A program made the translations under genes and the position numbers. From CANKHA01 sp963731585 (GTDB taxonomy: Bacteria > Pseudomonadota > Alphaproteobacteria > Rhizobiales > Xanthobacteraceae): a DNA stretch of 64,000 nt. Positions 9,265 through 19,347 of the stretch are shown here, one piece after another (within the stretch, counting starts at the first letter, position 1; each line of letters begins with the position of its first letter). The notes under the pieces are model-generated. The model did no database searches. It was not told where the DNA came from and was given only the letters and a program-made list of their open reading frames with translations. The stretch lies in the NCBI GenBank assembly GCA_963731585.1, contig CAVSWC010000013.1, positions 1 through 64,000 of the forward strand. Reading direction: 5' to 3'.

Positions 9265-11053
9265 ATGGAGAGCGCTACGACCGACCCGGCGGGCGACCGT
9301 GCGCCCAAGGCGCTGGACGCCACGACGATGGCCGAGGCCTTCCAGACCACGGCCGAGCAGTACGCCGACCGCCCCGCGATCCGCACCAAGGGCGACGAGC
9401 AGAGCTACACCTGGGCGCGAGTACGCCCAGAAGGTCGAGGAGCTGGCCCGCGGCCTGGCGGCGCTGGGTCTCGAGCGGGGCCACGCGATGGGCTCCATGC
9501 TGACCAACCGGCCCGAGTTCCACTTCTTCGACACCGCGGCCATGCACCTGGGCGCCACCCCGTTCTCGGCCTACAACACGTACACGGTGGACCAGGTCAC
9601 GTACCTGATCCAGGACTCCGAGGCCAAGATCATGGTCACCGAGAAGGCGTTCCTGGACACCGTCCTGGCCGTGCGCGACGCGGACACGCCGCTGGAGACC
9701 GTGATCGTGGTCGACGGCGACGGCGAGAACGACACGCTGACCGATCGCCGACGTGATCGGAGGCGGCGACGCCGGCTTCGACTTCGAGGCCGCCTGGAAG
9801 GGCGTCGAGCCCGACGACGTGCTGACGCTGATCTACACGTCGGGTACCACCGGGCCGCCCAAGGGCGTGCAGCTGACCCACGACAACATCGTGTTCGCCA
9901 TCGGCGGCATCGAGGACATCATCCAGTTCCCCGACGGCGGCCGGGTGATCTCGTGGCTGCCCTACGCGCACATCGCCGAGCGCCAGTGCAGCCAGTACCT
10001 GCCGATGGTCATGGGCTTCACCACCACCGACTGTCCCGACCCGCGCCAGGTCATGGCCTACATGCCCGAGGTGCGGCCCACGTGGTTCTTCGCCGTGCCG
10101 CGCATCTGGGAGAAGCTCAAGGCCGGGCTGGAGGCCATGGTGGCCGGCGAGCAGGACCAGCAGAAGAAGGCCGGGCTGGAGAAGGCGTTCGAGGTCGGCC
10201 TGCAAGAAGGTCCGGCTCGAGCAGGCCGGCGAGCCCGTGCCCGAGGAGCTGGCCGCCGCCTACGCCGAGCTCGACGAGAAGGTCCTGTCCAAGATCCGCG
10301 AGACGCTGGGCTTCGACCAGATCGTGGCCGTGAACGTGGGCGCGGCGCCCACGCCCGCCGAGGTGCTGGAGTTCTTCCACGCCATCGGCATCCCCGTGGC
10401 CGAGCTGTGGGGCATGTCCGAGACCTGCGGCGCCGGCGCGGTGAACCCGCCGGACAAGATCAAGATCGGCTACGTGGGCCCGCCCACGCCCGGCTGCGAG
10501 ATCAAGCTGGCCGACGACGGCGAGGTCATGATCAAGAGCCGGTTCGTGATGAAGGGCTACCGCAACCTGCCCGACAAGACCGCCGAGACGCTGACCGACG
10601 ACGGCTGGCTGCTCACCGGCGACATCGGCGAGTTCGACGAGGACGGCTACCTGAAGCTGGTGGACCGCAAGAAGGAGCTGATCATCAACGCCGGGGGCAA
10701 GAACATGAGCCCGGCCAACATCGAGGCGCACGTGAAGTCCTCGAGCTCCCTGATCGGCCAGGCGGTGGCCATCGGCGACAACAAGCCCTACAACGTCGCC
10801 CTGATCACGCTGGACCCCGACTTCGCGCCCGGGTTCATCGAGAAGAACGGCCAGGACGCGGTGCGAGGCCGAGGTCCAGCGCGGCGTCGACGCCGCCAAC
10901 GAGAAGCTGGCCCGCGTCGAGCAGATCAAGAAGTTCAAGATCCTGGACGAGGACTGGCAGCCCGGTGGGGAGGAGCTGACGCCGACCATGAAGCTCAAGC
11001 GCAAGCCGATCAGCGAGAAGTACGCGTCCGAGATCGAGGAGTTGTACGGGTAG
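9265..11053 (+). CDS. Long-chain fatty-acid-CoA ligase (AMP-binding), four +1 frameshifts
   Basis: ATP-dependent activation of a fatty acid to its CoA ester. The P-loop signature is LIYTSGTTGPPKGVQLTHDN, then WLPYAHIAERQ, the acyl-AMP motif ELWGMSETCGAGAVN, and GDIGEFDEDGYLKLVDRKKELI. It is the ~600-residue FACS type. Four shifts, each consistent with one extra base, lie near 9418, 9745, 10,204 and 10,865. In my reading the extra base is a C after G or a G after C in each case. ATG 9265 has GAGGAGAGG upstream. A 71-residue dodecin follows 19 nt later. Substrate chain length cannot be told. Confidence 0.88.
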
Positions 11054-11072
11054 TCGAGTCGAGGAGAGAGAT

Positions 11073-11291
11073 ATGGCTGGTGAAGGTGTGTACCGGGTCA
11101 CCGAGGTGATCGGGCTGAGCAGTGAGGGCTGGGCCGAGGCGGCGCGCAACGCCGTCGAGACCGCGGCCAAGAGCGTCCGCGACCTGCGCGTCGCCGAGGT
11201 GGTGCGCCAGGACGTGACGATCGAGAACGGCGCGGTCGTGAACTACCGCGTGCGCCTGGCGATCTCGTTCAAGTACGAGTCGGGCGACTGA
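11073..11291 (+). CDS. Dodecin, flavin-storage protein
   Basis: Small dodecameric protein that binds FMN/FAD. The 72-residue sequence fits the family: VYRVTEVIGLSSEGWAEAARNAV with the flavin-stacking Trp, then LRVAEVVRQDVTIENGAVVNYRVRL and a final beta-strand with FKYE. GAGGAGAGA lies upstream of the ATG. It follows the acyl-CoA ligase and precedes an FAD oxidase. Confidence 0.92.
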   Translation: MAGEGVYRVTEVIGLSSEGWAEAARNAVETAAKSVRDLRVAEVVRQDVTIENGAVVNYRVRLAISFKYESGD

Positions 11292-11414
11292 GCGCCCGGC
11301 GGGTCCCGGGGCGCTGGCCCACCCCGGGGCGCGCGAGGTGTGGATAACCGGCTTGCGGGATCGGGCGCGCGCGAGCAGGATGGTCGCGGCCCAGAGCACC
11401 CGGAAAGGAACCGC

Positions 11415-12801
11415 ATGTCGTCAACCGCCGAGCAGGACTTCAGCCCCCTCGACGCCGCCCTCGCCGGGCAGGCGCTGTCACCGGGCGACGATGGCTGGGA
11501 CGAGGCCCGCCTGGCCTGGAACCTGGCCGTCGACCAGCACCCCGCGGCGGTGGTGTTCGCCGAAGGACCCGACGACGTGGCCCACGCGGTGCGCTTCGCG
11601 GCCGAGAACGGGCTGCGCGTGGCGGCCCAGGGCACCGGCCACGCCGCCGCGATGCACCAGACCCTGGACGACACGATCCTGGTCAAGACCGCGCGGATGA
11701 CGGGCGTCGAGATCGACGCCGACGGGCGCGTGGCGCGCGTCCAGGCCGGGGCGCTGTCCGGAGACGTCGCGGCCGCGGCCGGCGAGCACGGGCTGGCGCC
11801 GCTGCTGGGCTCGTCGCCGGACGTCGGCGTGACCGGCTTCACCGTGGGCGGCGGCCTGGGCTGGCTGGGGCGCGAGTTCGGCTTCGCCTGCAACAGCGTG
11901 CTGGCCGCGGACGTGGTCAACGGCGCGGGCGAGCTGGTGCGCGCCGACGCGGACACCAACGCCGAGCTGTTCTGGGCCATCCGCGGCGGAGGCGGCTCCT
12001 TCGGCATCGTGACCGCCCTGGAGCTGGACCTGTACCCGATCGGGTCGCTGTACGCCGGCGACGTGATGTTCGACGTCGAGCACGCGCCCGCCGTGCTGGC
12101 CGCCTACCGCGACTGGGCCCGTCAGGCCCCGCGCGAGGTCACCTCGAGCGTGCGCTTCCTGACCCCGCCGCCCATCCCGGACGTGCCCGAGCCTCTCCGC
12201 GGCCGGCCGATGGTCACGGTGACCGCGGCCTACCACGGCGACCCGGCCGAGGGCGAGCGCCTGCTCGCGCCCCTGCGCGAGCTGGCCACGCCGGTCGCCG
12301 ACATGTACGGCGAGCAGCCCCCGGCCGCCCTGGTGCGTATCCACGGCGACCCCGAGCAGCCCGTCCCCGGGATCACGCGGCGGCGCGATGCTCCGCGAGC
12401 TCGACGACGAGGCCATCGACGCTGCTGGTGCGCGTCGCCGGCAAGGACTCGGGCAGCCCGCTGCTCCAGGTCGACCTGCGCCACCTGGGCGGCGCCCTGG
12501 CCGAGAAGGCGGACGCGGCCGGGGCCCTGGGCGCGCTCGAGGGCGAGTTCGCCGTCTCGGCGGTCGGCGTCCCGATGGGCCCGGTCACGCCAGAGGCCAT
12601 CCACGGGGCGCTCAAGGAGCTGGCCGAGGCGCTCGAGCCCTGGAGCACCGGCCTCTCGTACCTGAACTTCACCGAGCAGCCCAGCGACGCGTCGACCGCC
12701 TTCTCGGAGGAGGACTACGCGCGGCTGCAGGCCGTGAAGGCCGATCTGGACCCCGACCACGGTCATCCGCGGCGGCCAGGAGATACGCACCGGCTCGTTA
12801 G
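11415..12801 (+). CDS. FAD-linked oxidase of the berberine-bridge / PCMH type, frameshifted
   Basis: Covalent-flavin-type oxidoreductase of unknown substrate. The FAD-binding PCMH domain spans ~30-200 (VRFAAENGLRVAAQGTGHAA, then TVGGGLGWLGREFGFACNSV, a typical ADVVNGAGELVRA). The substrate domain follows. The end can be read as DPDTVIRGGQEIAPAR with stop at 12,799-12,801, the usual berberine-bridge ending, if single extra bases are removed near 12,370, 12,422, 12,755 and 12,785. ATG 11,415 has AAAGGAA upstream. The His for bicovalent FAD may be in GTGHAA; I see no Cys partner in the usual place, so monocovalent binding is more likely. ispG starts 13 nt later. Confidence 0.8.
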
Positions 12802-12814
12802 GCTTCGAGGCCGA

Positions 12815-14131
12815 ATGGCCTCGAAACGACAGATAGACGTCGGCGGCGTGAAGATCGGCGGCGGTGCTCCGGTTGCGGTCCAGTCGATGACCAAGACCGA
12901 GACCGCCGACTACGACGCGACGCTGAAGCAGATCCACGCGATCGCCGACGCGGGCGCGGACGTCGTGCGCTGCGCGGTGCCGCGGGAGAAGGACGTCGAG
13001 GCCCTGGGACGGCTGGTCAAGGTCAGCCCGATCCCGATCATCGCCGACATCCACTTCAACCACACGCTGGCGCTCAAGGCCATCGACGCCGGCGCGCACT
13101 GCGTGCGCCTGAACCCCGGCAACATCGGCGGCCCCGAGAAGGTGGCCGAGGTGGCCGACAGGGCCAAGGCCGCGGGCGTGCCGCTGCGCATCGGCGTGAA
13201 CTCCGGCTCGCTGCCCAAGCACCTGCACGAGCTGGAGCGCCAGAACTCGGTCGAGGCGCTGGTCCAGGCCGCGGTGGAGTTCGTGGAGCTGATGGAGCGG
13301 CTGGAGTTCGAGGACTTCAAGGTCTCGATCAAGTCCACCTCGGTGCCCAACACGATCGCCTCCAACCGCCTGCTCAGCCAGAAGATCGACTACCCGCTGC
13401 ACCTGGGCATCACCGAGGCCGGCACCAAGTGGACCGGCTCGCTGAAGTCCGCGGTGGGCCTGGGCACGCTGCTGGCCGACGACATCGGCGACACCATCCG
13501 GATCTCGCTCTCCACCTTCCACGCGGAGGAGGAGGTCAAGGTGGCCTGGGAGATCCTCAAGGCGCTGAAGCTGCGCGAGAAGGGCCCGGTGCTGATCGCC
13601 TGCCCCACCTGCGGCCGGCTCCAGTTCGACATGGACAGCGTGGTCCAGGAGATCGAGAAGCGCCTGGACCCAGCTACGACGACCCGATCGAGGTGGCCGT
13701 GCTGGGCTGCGCGGTCAACGGCCTCGGCGAGGCCGCGCACGCCGACTTCGGCATCACCGGCGCCAAGAACGAGGGCCTGATCTTCGCCCACGGCAAGCCG
13801 CTGCGGAAGGTCAAGCAGGACGACCTGGTGGACGAGCTGTTCGCCGAGATCGACAAGTCGATCGACGTCGGCAAGGTCACGTTCGAGGAGGAGAAGGCCG
13901 CCGAGGGCGCCGAGTGGCTGGAGCGCATCGAGGAGGAGAACGCCGGCGAGCTGACGCCCGAGCGCCTGGCCGCGCTGGAGGCCAAGGCCGCCACCGCCGA
14001 GGCCATGAACACCGGCACCGAGCTGCCGATGGCGCCCGTCGAGCGGGGCCAACCGCAAGCAGGTCAAGCCGCGCGAGCGCCTGGACGAGGACGTCTCGCC
14101 GACGGCGGGGCGCCGCTTCACCCGCGCCTGA
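12815..14131 (+). CDS. ispG: (E)-4-hydroxy-3-methylbut-2-enyl-diphosphate synthase, two frameshifts
   Basis: Iron-sulfur enzyme of the MEP pathway converting MEcPP to HMBPP. VGGVKIGGGAPVAVQSMTKT starts the TIM barrel. LRIGVNSGSLPKHL follows, and all three 4Fe-4S ligands are present in ACPTCGR and LGCAVNGLGEA. A base is missing near 13,672, between KRLDP and SYDDPIEV, and another near 14,047, before ANRKQVKPRERL. After the normal IspG end a ~90-residue charged C-terminal extension follows. The last 14 nt overlap the convergent GGDEF/HD-GYP gene. Confidence 0.92.
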
Positions 14132-16153
14132 GCGCGGTCGACGGGCTGCGGGCCGGCGGTCCATGACGCGCCTTGAAGGCCGCGACCACGCGGGGTCGAA
14201 CTGGCTGCCCGGCGCAGCGCTCGCAGCTCGGCCATGGCCTCGTCCTGGCGATCGCGCCTGGCGGTAGGGGCGGTCGGCCACCATCGCCTCGTACGCGTCG
14301 CAGACGGTGACCACGCGGGCGCCGAGCGGGATCTGCTCGCCGGCCAGGCCGTCGGGGTAGCCCTGCGCCGTCCCAGCGCTCGTGGCTGGAGCGCACCAGC
14401 TCGGGCGACCGGGCGCAGGGCGGGCGCGGCCATCAGGATCCGCTCGCCGATCAGGGTGTGGCGGCGCATGAACTGCCACTCCTCGTCGTTCAGCGGGCCG
14501 GGCTTGTTCAGGATCGCGTCGGGGATGGCGACCTTGCCGATGTCGTGCAGCTCGGCCGCGCGCGCGACCTCGTCGCGCTCCTCGGCCGGCATGCCCAGCT
14601 CGGCGGCCACCGGCGCCGCCAGCGCGGCCACGTCGGTCGACGTGGTCGTGCAGGTCGGGCTGGCGCTCGCGCACGGCCGAGATCAGCACGTCGCGGGTCT
14701 GGTGGGTGGCGGAGGACGCGGCTACGGGCCTTGTCGGCGTACATGCGCCGGTCGGCCAGGTGCAGGGCCGCGGCGGGGGTCGCGCCTCGCCGGGCAGGCG
14801 GACGGTGCCCAGCGAGGGCGTGACCGTGAAGCCGTCGCCGTGCTCGGACAGCGCCTCGGCGCACGGCGGCCACCAGGACGTCGCACATGGCGGGCGTCGC
14901 ACGTCGACCAGGACGCAGAACTCGTCGCCGCCCAGGCGGAAGGCCGCGCCGTCGGGCTGCGGCCACCTGCGCCAGGCGGGCGCCCAGGCGGACCAGCAGG
15001 GAGTCGCCGGCGGGGTGGCCGAACGAGTCGTTGTAGGCCTTGAAGCCGTCCAGGTCGAGCAGGATCAGCAGCCGTACCGCGCCCGCGCGCCGGGGCACGG
15101 CCGTCGCGGACACCAGCCTGCGTGTTCAGCTGGCGACGGTTGCCCAGGCCGGTGAGGGCGTCCTGCGAGGCCTCGCGGCGGCTGGCGGCGAGCATCCGCT
15201 GGTTCTCCAGGAAGGCCAGCCCCATGCGCGCGGCCACCGCCAGCAGCGTGGCGGAGGCCAGCAGCGCGGCCACGGTCGGGAGCCGCGAGAAGTGGTCGTA
15301 GGTCTCCATGGCCACGGCCGACGAGCGCGGCAGCCGTGGGGACCACGATCGTGCGCGCGCCGGTGAGGCGGGGCGGGGCGGTCGGCTGCAGCGGCGACAG
15401 GGCGGCGAGCGCGACCAGGACGGCGGCGACGACCCAGCCCACGTCGACGAGGCCGCCCGTGTACGTGCCCTTGGCGGTCTGGTAGAGGTACGTGCCGTCG
15501 GACATCGCCATCGCGCCCAGGCCCAGGCCCAGCAGCAGCCACACCCGGCCCGGCCGCCAGCCGGTCAGGCCGAACGCCGCGATCACGATGGCCAGCAGCA
15601 TCAGGTCGGCCACGGGGTAGGCCAGGTTCGTGAGCGTGGCCAGCGGATCGTCGCCGGCCGAGGCGTCGAGGATCGGCGCGGCCACGAGCGCGGCCGCCAG
15701 CGCGGCGACGGCCAGCGCAACGGTCAGCGCCGTCCAGGCACAGGCTGGGCGCGCAGCTCGGAGATCTGGTCGCGCATCAGGAGCACCACGGCGACCGCGG
15801 CCGCCGGGTACAGGGCGAGGTAGCCGACGTCGGCCAGGGAGGGGATCGGCAGCTCGCCGGAGTCCGGGGCCCCGAGCCAGTAGTAGATCTCGCCGGCGGT
15901 CCAGGCCAGCATGCCCCGGCGCCCATGGCCAGCCACACCCAGCGCTGGCGCCTGACCAGCACGCCGCGGGCCAGGCACAGGAGCGACGGCGCCGAGCAGG
16001 ATGCCGTCGTAGACCCAGTTCTCGAAGATGTGGTCCAGCCCGGTGCCGCCGGCGCCGACCAGCGCGTGGAGCGGTGAAGATCGCGGTGGCCACCACCAGC
16101 GCGGTCGCGAGCACGCGCAGGCTCAGGCGCGCGGGTGGGGACAGGTCGTTCAT
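14118..16153 (-). CDS. Membrane GGDEF plus HD-GYP cyclic-di-GMP turnover protein, frameshifted
   Basis: The N-terminal ~290 residues are hydrophobic, with about eight membrane segments, starting at MNDLSPPARLSLRVLATALV. A GGDEF domain follows: DALTGLGNRRQLN, LLILLDLDGFKAYNDSFGHPAGD, and an intact AFRLGGDEFCVL loop (near 14,920). An HD-GYP domain then reads ELHDIGKVAIPDAILNKPGPL, MRRHTLIGERI, HERWDG and GYPDGL, so the HD and GYP signatures are visible. It could both make and degrade c-di-GMP, or use GGDEF for GTP sensing only. About eight frame changes are needed, which is why no single long frame appears. The stop at 14,118 lies inside the end of ispG. Confidence 0.75.
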
Positions 16154-16220
16154 GGGCACCACTGGTTCCATCGGCACCCCGAATGGGGTACTGAAGCCGT
16201 TCCCCGGCTGGCCCCGCCCA

Positions 16221-16235
16221 TAGACTCCGGCGGCC
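16221..16235 (+). promoter_or_regulatory. Possible promoter of proS
   Basis: TAGACT at 16,221-16,226 fits TANNNT and ends 9 nt before the ATG. No clear -35 or Shine-Dalgarno is visible, so the transcript would be leaderless or nearly so. The divergent GGDEF/HD-GYP gene starts 83 nt away. Confidence 0.35.
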
Positions 16236-17942
16236 ATGACCCGCCTGACCCGCTACCTGCTGCCCACCGAGAAGGAGGCCCCGGCCGACGCCGAGGCCAT
16301 CTCGCACAAGCTGATGGTCCGCGCGGGGCTGATCCGCCAGCTCGGGGCGGGCATGTGGACGTGGATGCCGGCCGGCCTGCGATCGCACCGCAAGGCCGAG
16401 CAGATCGTCCGCGAGGAGATGGACGCCATCGGCTGCCTGGAGATGCTGATGCCGGTGATCGCCCCGGCCGAGCTGTGGCAGAAGAGCGGCCGCTACGGCG
16501 ATCGACGAGCTGTTCAAGCTCCAGGACCGGCGCGGCGCGGAGATGGTGCTGGCCATGACCCACGAGGAGGCCATCACCTTCCACATGGCCCGGGCCGTCC
16601 GCTCCTACCGCGACCTGCCGCTGATGGCGTACCACATCCAGACCAAGGAGCGGGACGAGCCGCGCCCGCGCGCGGGGGTCCTGCGCACGCGCGAGTTCAT
16701 CATGAAGGACGCCTACTCGTTCGACCGCGACCAGGCGGGCCTGGAGCGCCTCCTACGACCTCCAGGCCGGGGCCTACGACCGGATCTTCGACCGCGCCGG
16801 GCTGGAGTGGTACCGGGTGGAGTCCGACGTGGGGGCGATGGGCGGCATCGGGGCGCACGAGTACATGGCGCCCTGCGCGGCGGGCGAGAACGACGTGGCG
16901 CTCTCCGACGCCGGGTACGCGGCCAACGTGGAGATCGCCACCGCCACGCCCCAGCCGGTCGAGGGCCTGCCCGGGCCGCTCGAGCGCGCCCGAGCGGTTG
17001 ACACCCCCGGGGCCAGGACCGTCGACCAGGTCTGCGCCGCGCTCGACGTGCCCGCCGGCGCGCTGATCAAGGCGCTGCCGGTGATGGTCGGCGACGAGCC
17101 GACGCCGCTGCTGGTCGTGGTCCGCGGCGACCACCGCCTGAACGAGATCAAGCTGGCCAACGCCCTGGGCAGGCGGCCCGTCCCGCCACCGACGAGGAGG
17201 TGGGCGACGTGTTCGGCGCGCCGCCCGGGTTCATCGGGCCCGTGGGCGCGCACGGCGCCGGTGCTGGCCGACGAGGCGCTCCGCGACCTGGCCGGGCATG
17301 GTGGCGGGGCCAACGAGCCCGACGCCCACCTGCGCGGGGTCGAGGTGGGCCGCGACTTCGAGTGCGACTTCGCCGACGTACGCACCGTCGAGGCGGGCGA
17401 CACCTGCCCCGACGGGCGCCGAGATCCGGATCGAGCCCGCGATCGAGGTGGGCAACATCTTCAAGCTCGGGACGCGCTACTCCGAGCCGCTGGGCGCCAC
17501 CTACCTGGACGAGGACGGCGCCGAGCAGCTGATCTGGATGGGCTCCTACGGGATCGGCCCGGCGCGGATCGTGGCCGCGGCGGTCGAGCAGTTCGCCGAC
17601 GACCGCGGGATCTCGTGGCCGCGGGCGCTGGCGCCCTTCGACATCCATCTCGTGACCCTGGGTAAGGAGGGCGAGGACGCCCGCCGGGTGGCCGATGAGA
17701 TCTACGAGGAGCTCACTGCGCGAAGGAATGGATGTGATCTACGACGACCGCGACGCCAGCCCCGGCGAGAAGTTCGCCGATGCCGAGCTGCTGGGCTGCC
17801 CGCTGCGGCTGACCGTCGGACGCAAGGGCCTGGAGAACGGTGAGGTCGAGGCGCAGGTCAGGCGCGGGCAGGACGAAGCAGTCGCTTGCCGCTGGAGGGG
17901 GCGGCCCAGGCCGCCGTCGAGTTGTGGCGGACCGTTCCGTGA
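16236..17942 (+). CDS. proS: Prolyl-tRNA synthetase, bacterial type, multiple frameshifts
   Basis: Class II aminoacyl-tRNA synthetase charging tRNA-Pro. Motif 1 lies around LGAGMWTWMPAGLRSHRKAEQIVREEMD, then MTHEEAITFHMARAVRSYRDLPL and TREFIMKDAYSFD (motif 2). The YbaK-like editing insertion follows (LIKALPVMVGDEPTPLLVVVRGDHRLNEIKL). After it come EVGNIFKLGTRYSEPLGATYLDE, SYGIGPARIVAAAVEQ (motif 3), and an anticodon domain with IYDDRDASPGEKFADAELLG. Total span ~569 codons, normal for this type. About eight single-base shifts are needed, near 16,500, 16,750, 17,185, 17,255, 17,290, 17,420, 17,715 and 17,885. Most are extra bases; one is a loss. Confidence 0.9.
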
Positions 17943-17970
17943 ACGATCCGGCAGGGACGCCGGATCGTTC
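17941..17970 (+). terminator. Perfect 12-bp hairpin overlapping the proS stop codon
   Basis: GAACGATCCGGC (17,941-17,952) pairs perfectly with GCCGGATCGTTC (17,959-17,970) around the loop AGGGAC. The first two bases belong to the TGA of proS. There is no T run afterwards, so it is either an intrinsic terminator of the U-poor actinobacterial type or an mRNA-stabilising structure. Confidence 0.55.
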
Positions 17971-18061
17971 GAAGGCTCTCCGGTCGGGCTTCGCAGCTCT
18001 CGGGCATCGACCGCTCGGACGGTCCGCCGCCGGAGACGCGCAAGGGCCAGCCGCTGCGCCC

Positions 18062-18590
18062 GTGGACGATCCCCAACGTCATCTCCTACGTGCGCCTGGC
18101 GCTGCTGCCGGTGTTCGTGGTGGCCGCGCTGAACACCGACGACGGCCGCAGCGTGGCGACCGCCGCGCTGTACTTCGGCATCGCCTGGGGCGACCAGCTG
18201 GACGGGCTGGCGGCGCGCCTGACGGGCCAGTACAGCCGCCTGGGCGCACTGCTGGACCCGCTGACCGACCGCGCGCTGGTGCTGGCCGGCGCGATCGTGT
18301 GCTGGCACTTCGAGCTGTTGCCGCGCTGGGCGCTGGCGCTGCTGGGCGCGCGCGAGCTGTTCATGCTCTGCCTGACCCAGTACGGGCTGCGCAAGGGCAT
18401 GGACCTCGAGGTGAACATGGTCGGGCGGTGGGCGGTGTGGCCGATCATGTTCGCGATCTTCCTGACGCTGGCGGTGGCCACGCCGCTGGCCGAGGCGTCG
18501 CTCTACCTGGGGCTGGCGCTGACGCTGTGGGCGACGGTGATGTACGTGCAACAGGGCTTGCGGTTCGCCAAAGCCTCAAGCTCGACTTGA
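18062..18590 (+). CDS. pgsA: CDP-alcohol phosphatidyltransferase, PgsA-like; start uncertain
   Basis: Makes phosphatidylglycerol phosphate (or a related lipid) from the CDP-diacylglycerol supplied by cdsA. The family motif is DQLDGLAARLTGQYSRLGA with LLDPLTDR, giving all four active-site Asp residues. Four to five membrane segments follow. The protein starts in homology at IPNVISYVRLALLPVFVV. No ATG, GTG or TTG exists upstream in that frame after the proS stop. GTG 18,062 gives MD-IPNVISY if one extra base near 18,067 is removed; GTG 18,090 is the first in-frame start but cuts the N-terminus. Whether it is a PG-phosphate synthase or another CDP-alcohol transferase is not certain. Confidence 0.8.
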
Positions 18591-18600
18591 CGCCTGGGTC

Positions 18601-18612
18601 TATACTCGCCCG
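18601..18612 (+). promoter_or_regulatory. Leaderless promoter of the RsiG-like gene
   Basis: TATACT (18,601-18,606) is a near-perfect -10 box 6 nt before the ATG at 18,613. Transcription would start at or next to the start codon. A TTGACG at 18,587 is only 8 nt upstream, so it cannot be a partner -35. Confidence 0.55.
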
Positions 18613-18873
18613 ATGGACACCTTCCCTGACCTCGGTGCACTCTCCGACGACGAGCTCAAGCAGCTGATCCAGCAGCTCACCGAGGACGAGCAGGAGGTCT
18701 CCTACCAGCGCCGCATCCTGCACGGCAAGATCGACATCCTCCGCGCCGAGCTGGTCAACCGCCTGCGCAAGAAGCACGAGGACGGCGAGTCGTCGCTGTC
18801 CGGTGCCGACGTCCAGCAGCTGACCGACATCCTCTCGGGCAAGAGCAGTCCGGAGGGTGGCGGCGAGGTCTAG
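18613..18873 (+). CDS. Small RsiG-like anti-sigma candidate with c-di-GMP signature
   Basis: An 86-residue, mainly helical, charged protein. Streptomyces RsiG, which holds the sporulation sigma factor WhiG when loaded with c-di-GMP, uses the signature E(X)3S(X)2R(X)3Q(X)3D. Here E26, S30, R33 and D41 have exactly that spacing, with H37 in place of Q. The helices LSDDELKQLIQQLTEDEQEV and RILHGKIDILRAELVNRLR would form an antiparallel hairpin. Small single-motif RsiG proteins acting as homodimers are known from Rubrobacter. The gene lies between pgsA and the FHA/MerR pair and has its own leaderless promoter. The tail is SSPEGGGEV. Family assignment by eye; sigma partner not in the window. Confidence 0.7.
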   Translation: MDTFPDLGALSDDELKQLIQQLTEDEQEVSYQRRILHGKIDILRAELVNRLRKKHEDGESSLSGADVQQLTDILSGKSSPEGGGEV

Positions 18874-18884
18874 GGACGGCCCCG

Positions 18885-19347
18885 ATGCACTGCCCGGAAT
18901 GCGGGTTCGTCAACGCGGAGGGGGCGAACTACTGCCAGAAGTGCGGCGCGTTCCTGGCCGAGGGCGCAGAGGCCGAGGGTGACACCACCGCCGCAATACC
19001 AGCTGGAGGAGAGCGGTGAGCTCAAGCCCGTGGACGTCAACGAGATCGAGAGCAGCGGCGCGACGCTGGCCATCCGCTCCGGCGGAGGCCGGGCGGGCGA
19101 GGTCTTCGCGCTCGACGGCGAGCGCATGACGATCGGGCGCAGCCCCGAGGCCGAGGTGTTCCTGGACGACGTGACCGTGTCGCGCAACCACGCGCTGATC
19201 GTGCGCCGCCGCGACGGGCTGTACGTGGACGACCTGGGCTCGCTGAACGGCACGTACGTGAACCGCCACCGGATCGAGTCCCACCGGCTCTCCGACGGCG
19301 ACGAGCTTCAGGTGGGCAAGTACAAGCTGACGTTCCTCGAGCGATGA
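18885..19347 (+). CDS. Zinc-ribbon FHA protein, GarA-like, one frameshift
   Basis: Residues 1-20 form a zinc ribbon, MHCPECGFVNAEGANYCQKC, with four Cys. A linker follows, then a forkhead-associated domain: GEVFALDGERMTIGRSPEAE, VSRNHALIV, DLGSLNGTYVN. FHA domains bind phosphothreonine; the GR, S/H and N contact residues are present. The position immediately before a MerR/FtsR-like gene matches the GarA-FtsR neighbourhood of actinobacteria. The GarA N-terminal ETTS phosphorylation motif is absent and replaced by the zinc ribbon. One extra base near 18,975 separates the two domains. Overlaps the next gene by ATGA. Confidence 0.85.

Noticed and set aside
18587..18606. TTGACG plus TATACT as a classical sigma-70 promoter
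   Set aside because: The spacing is 8 nt, far from 16-18; only the -10 with leaderless start is supported.
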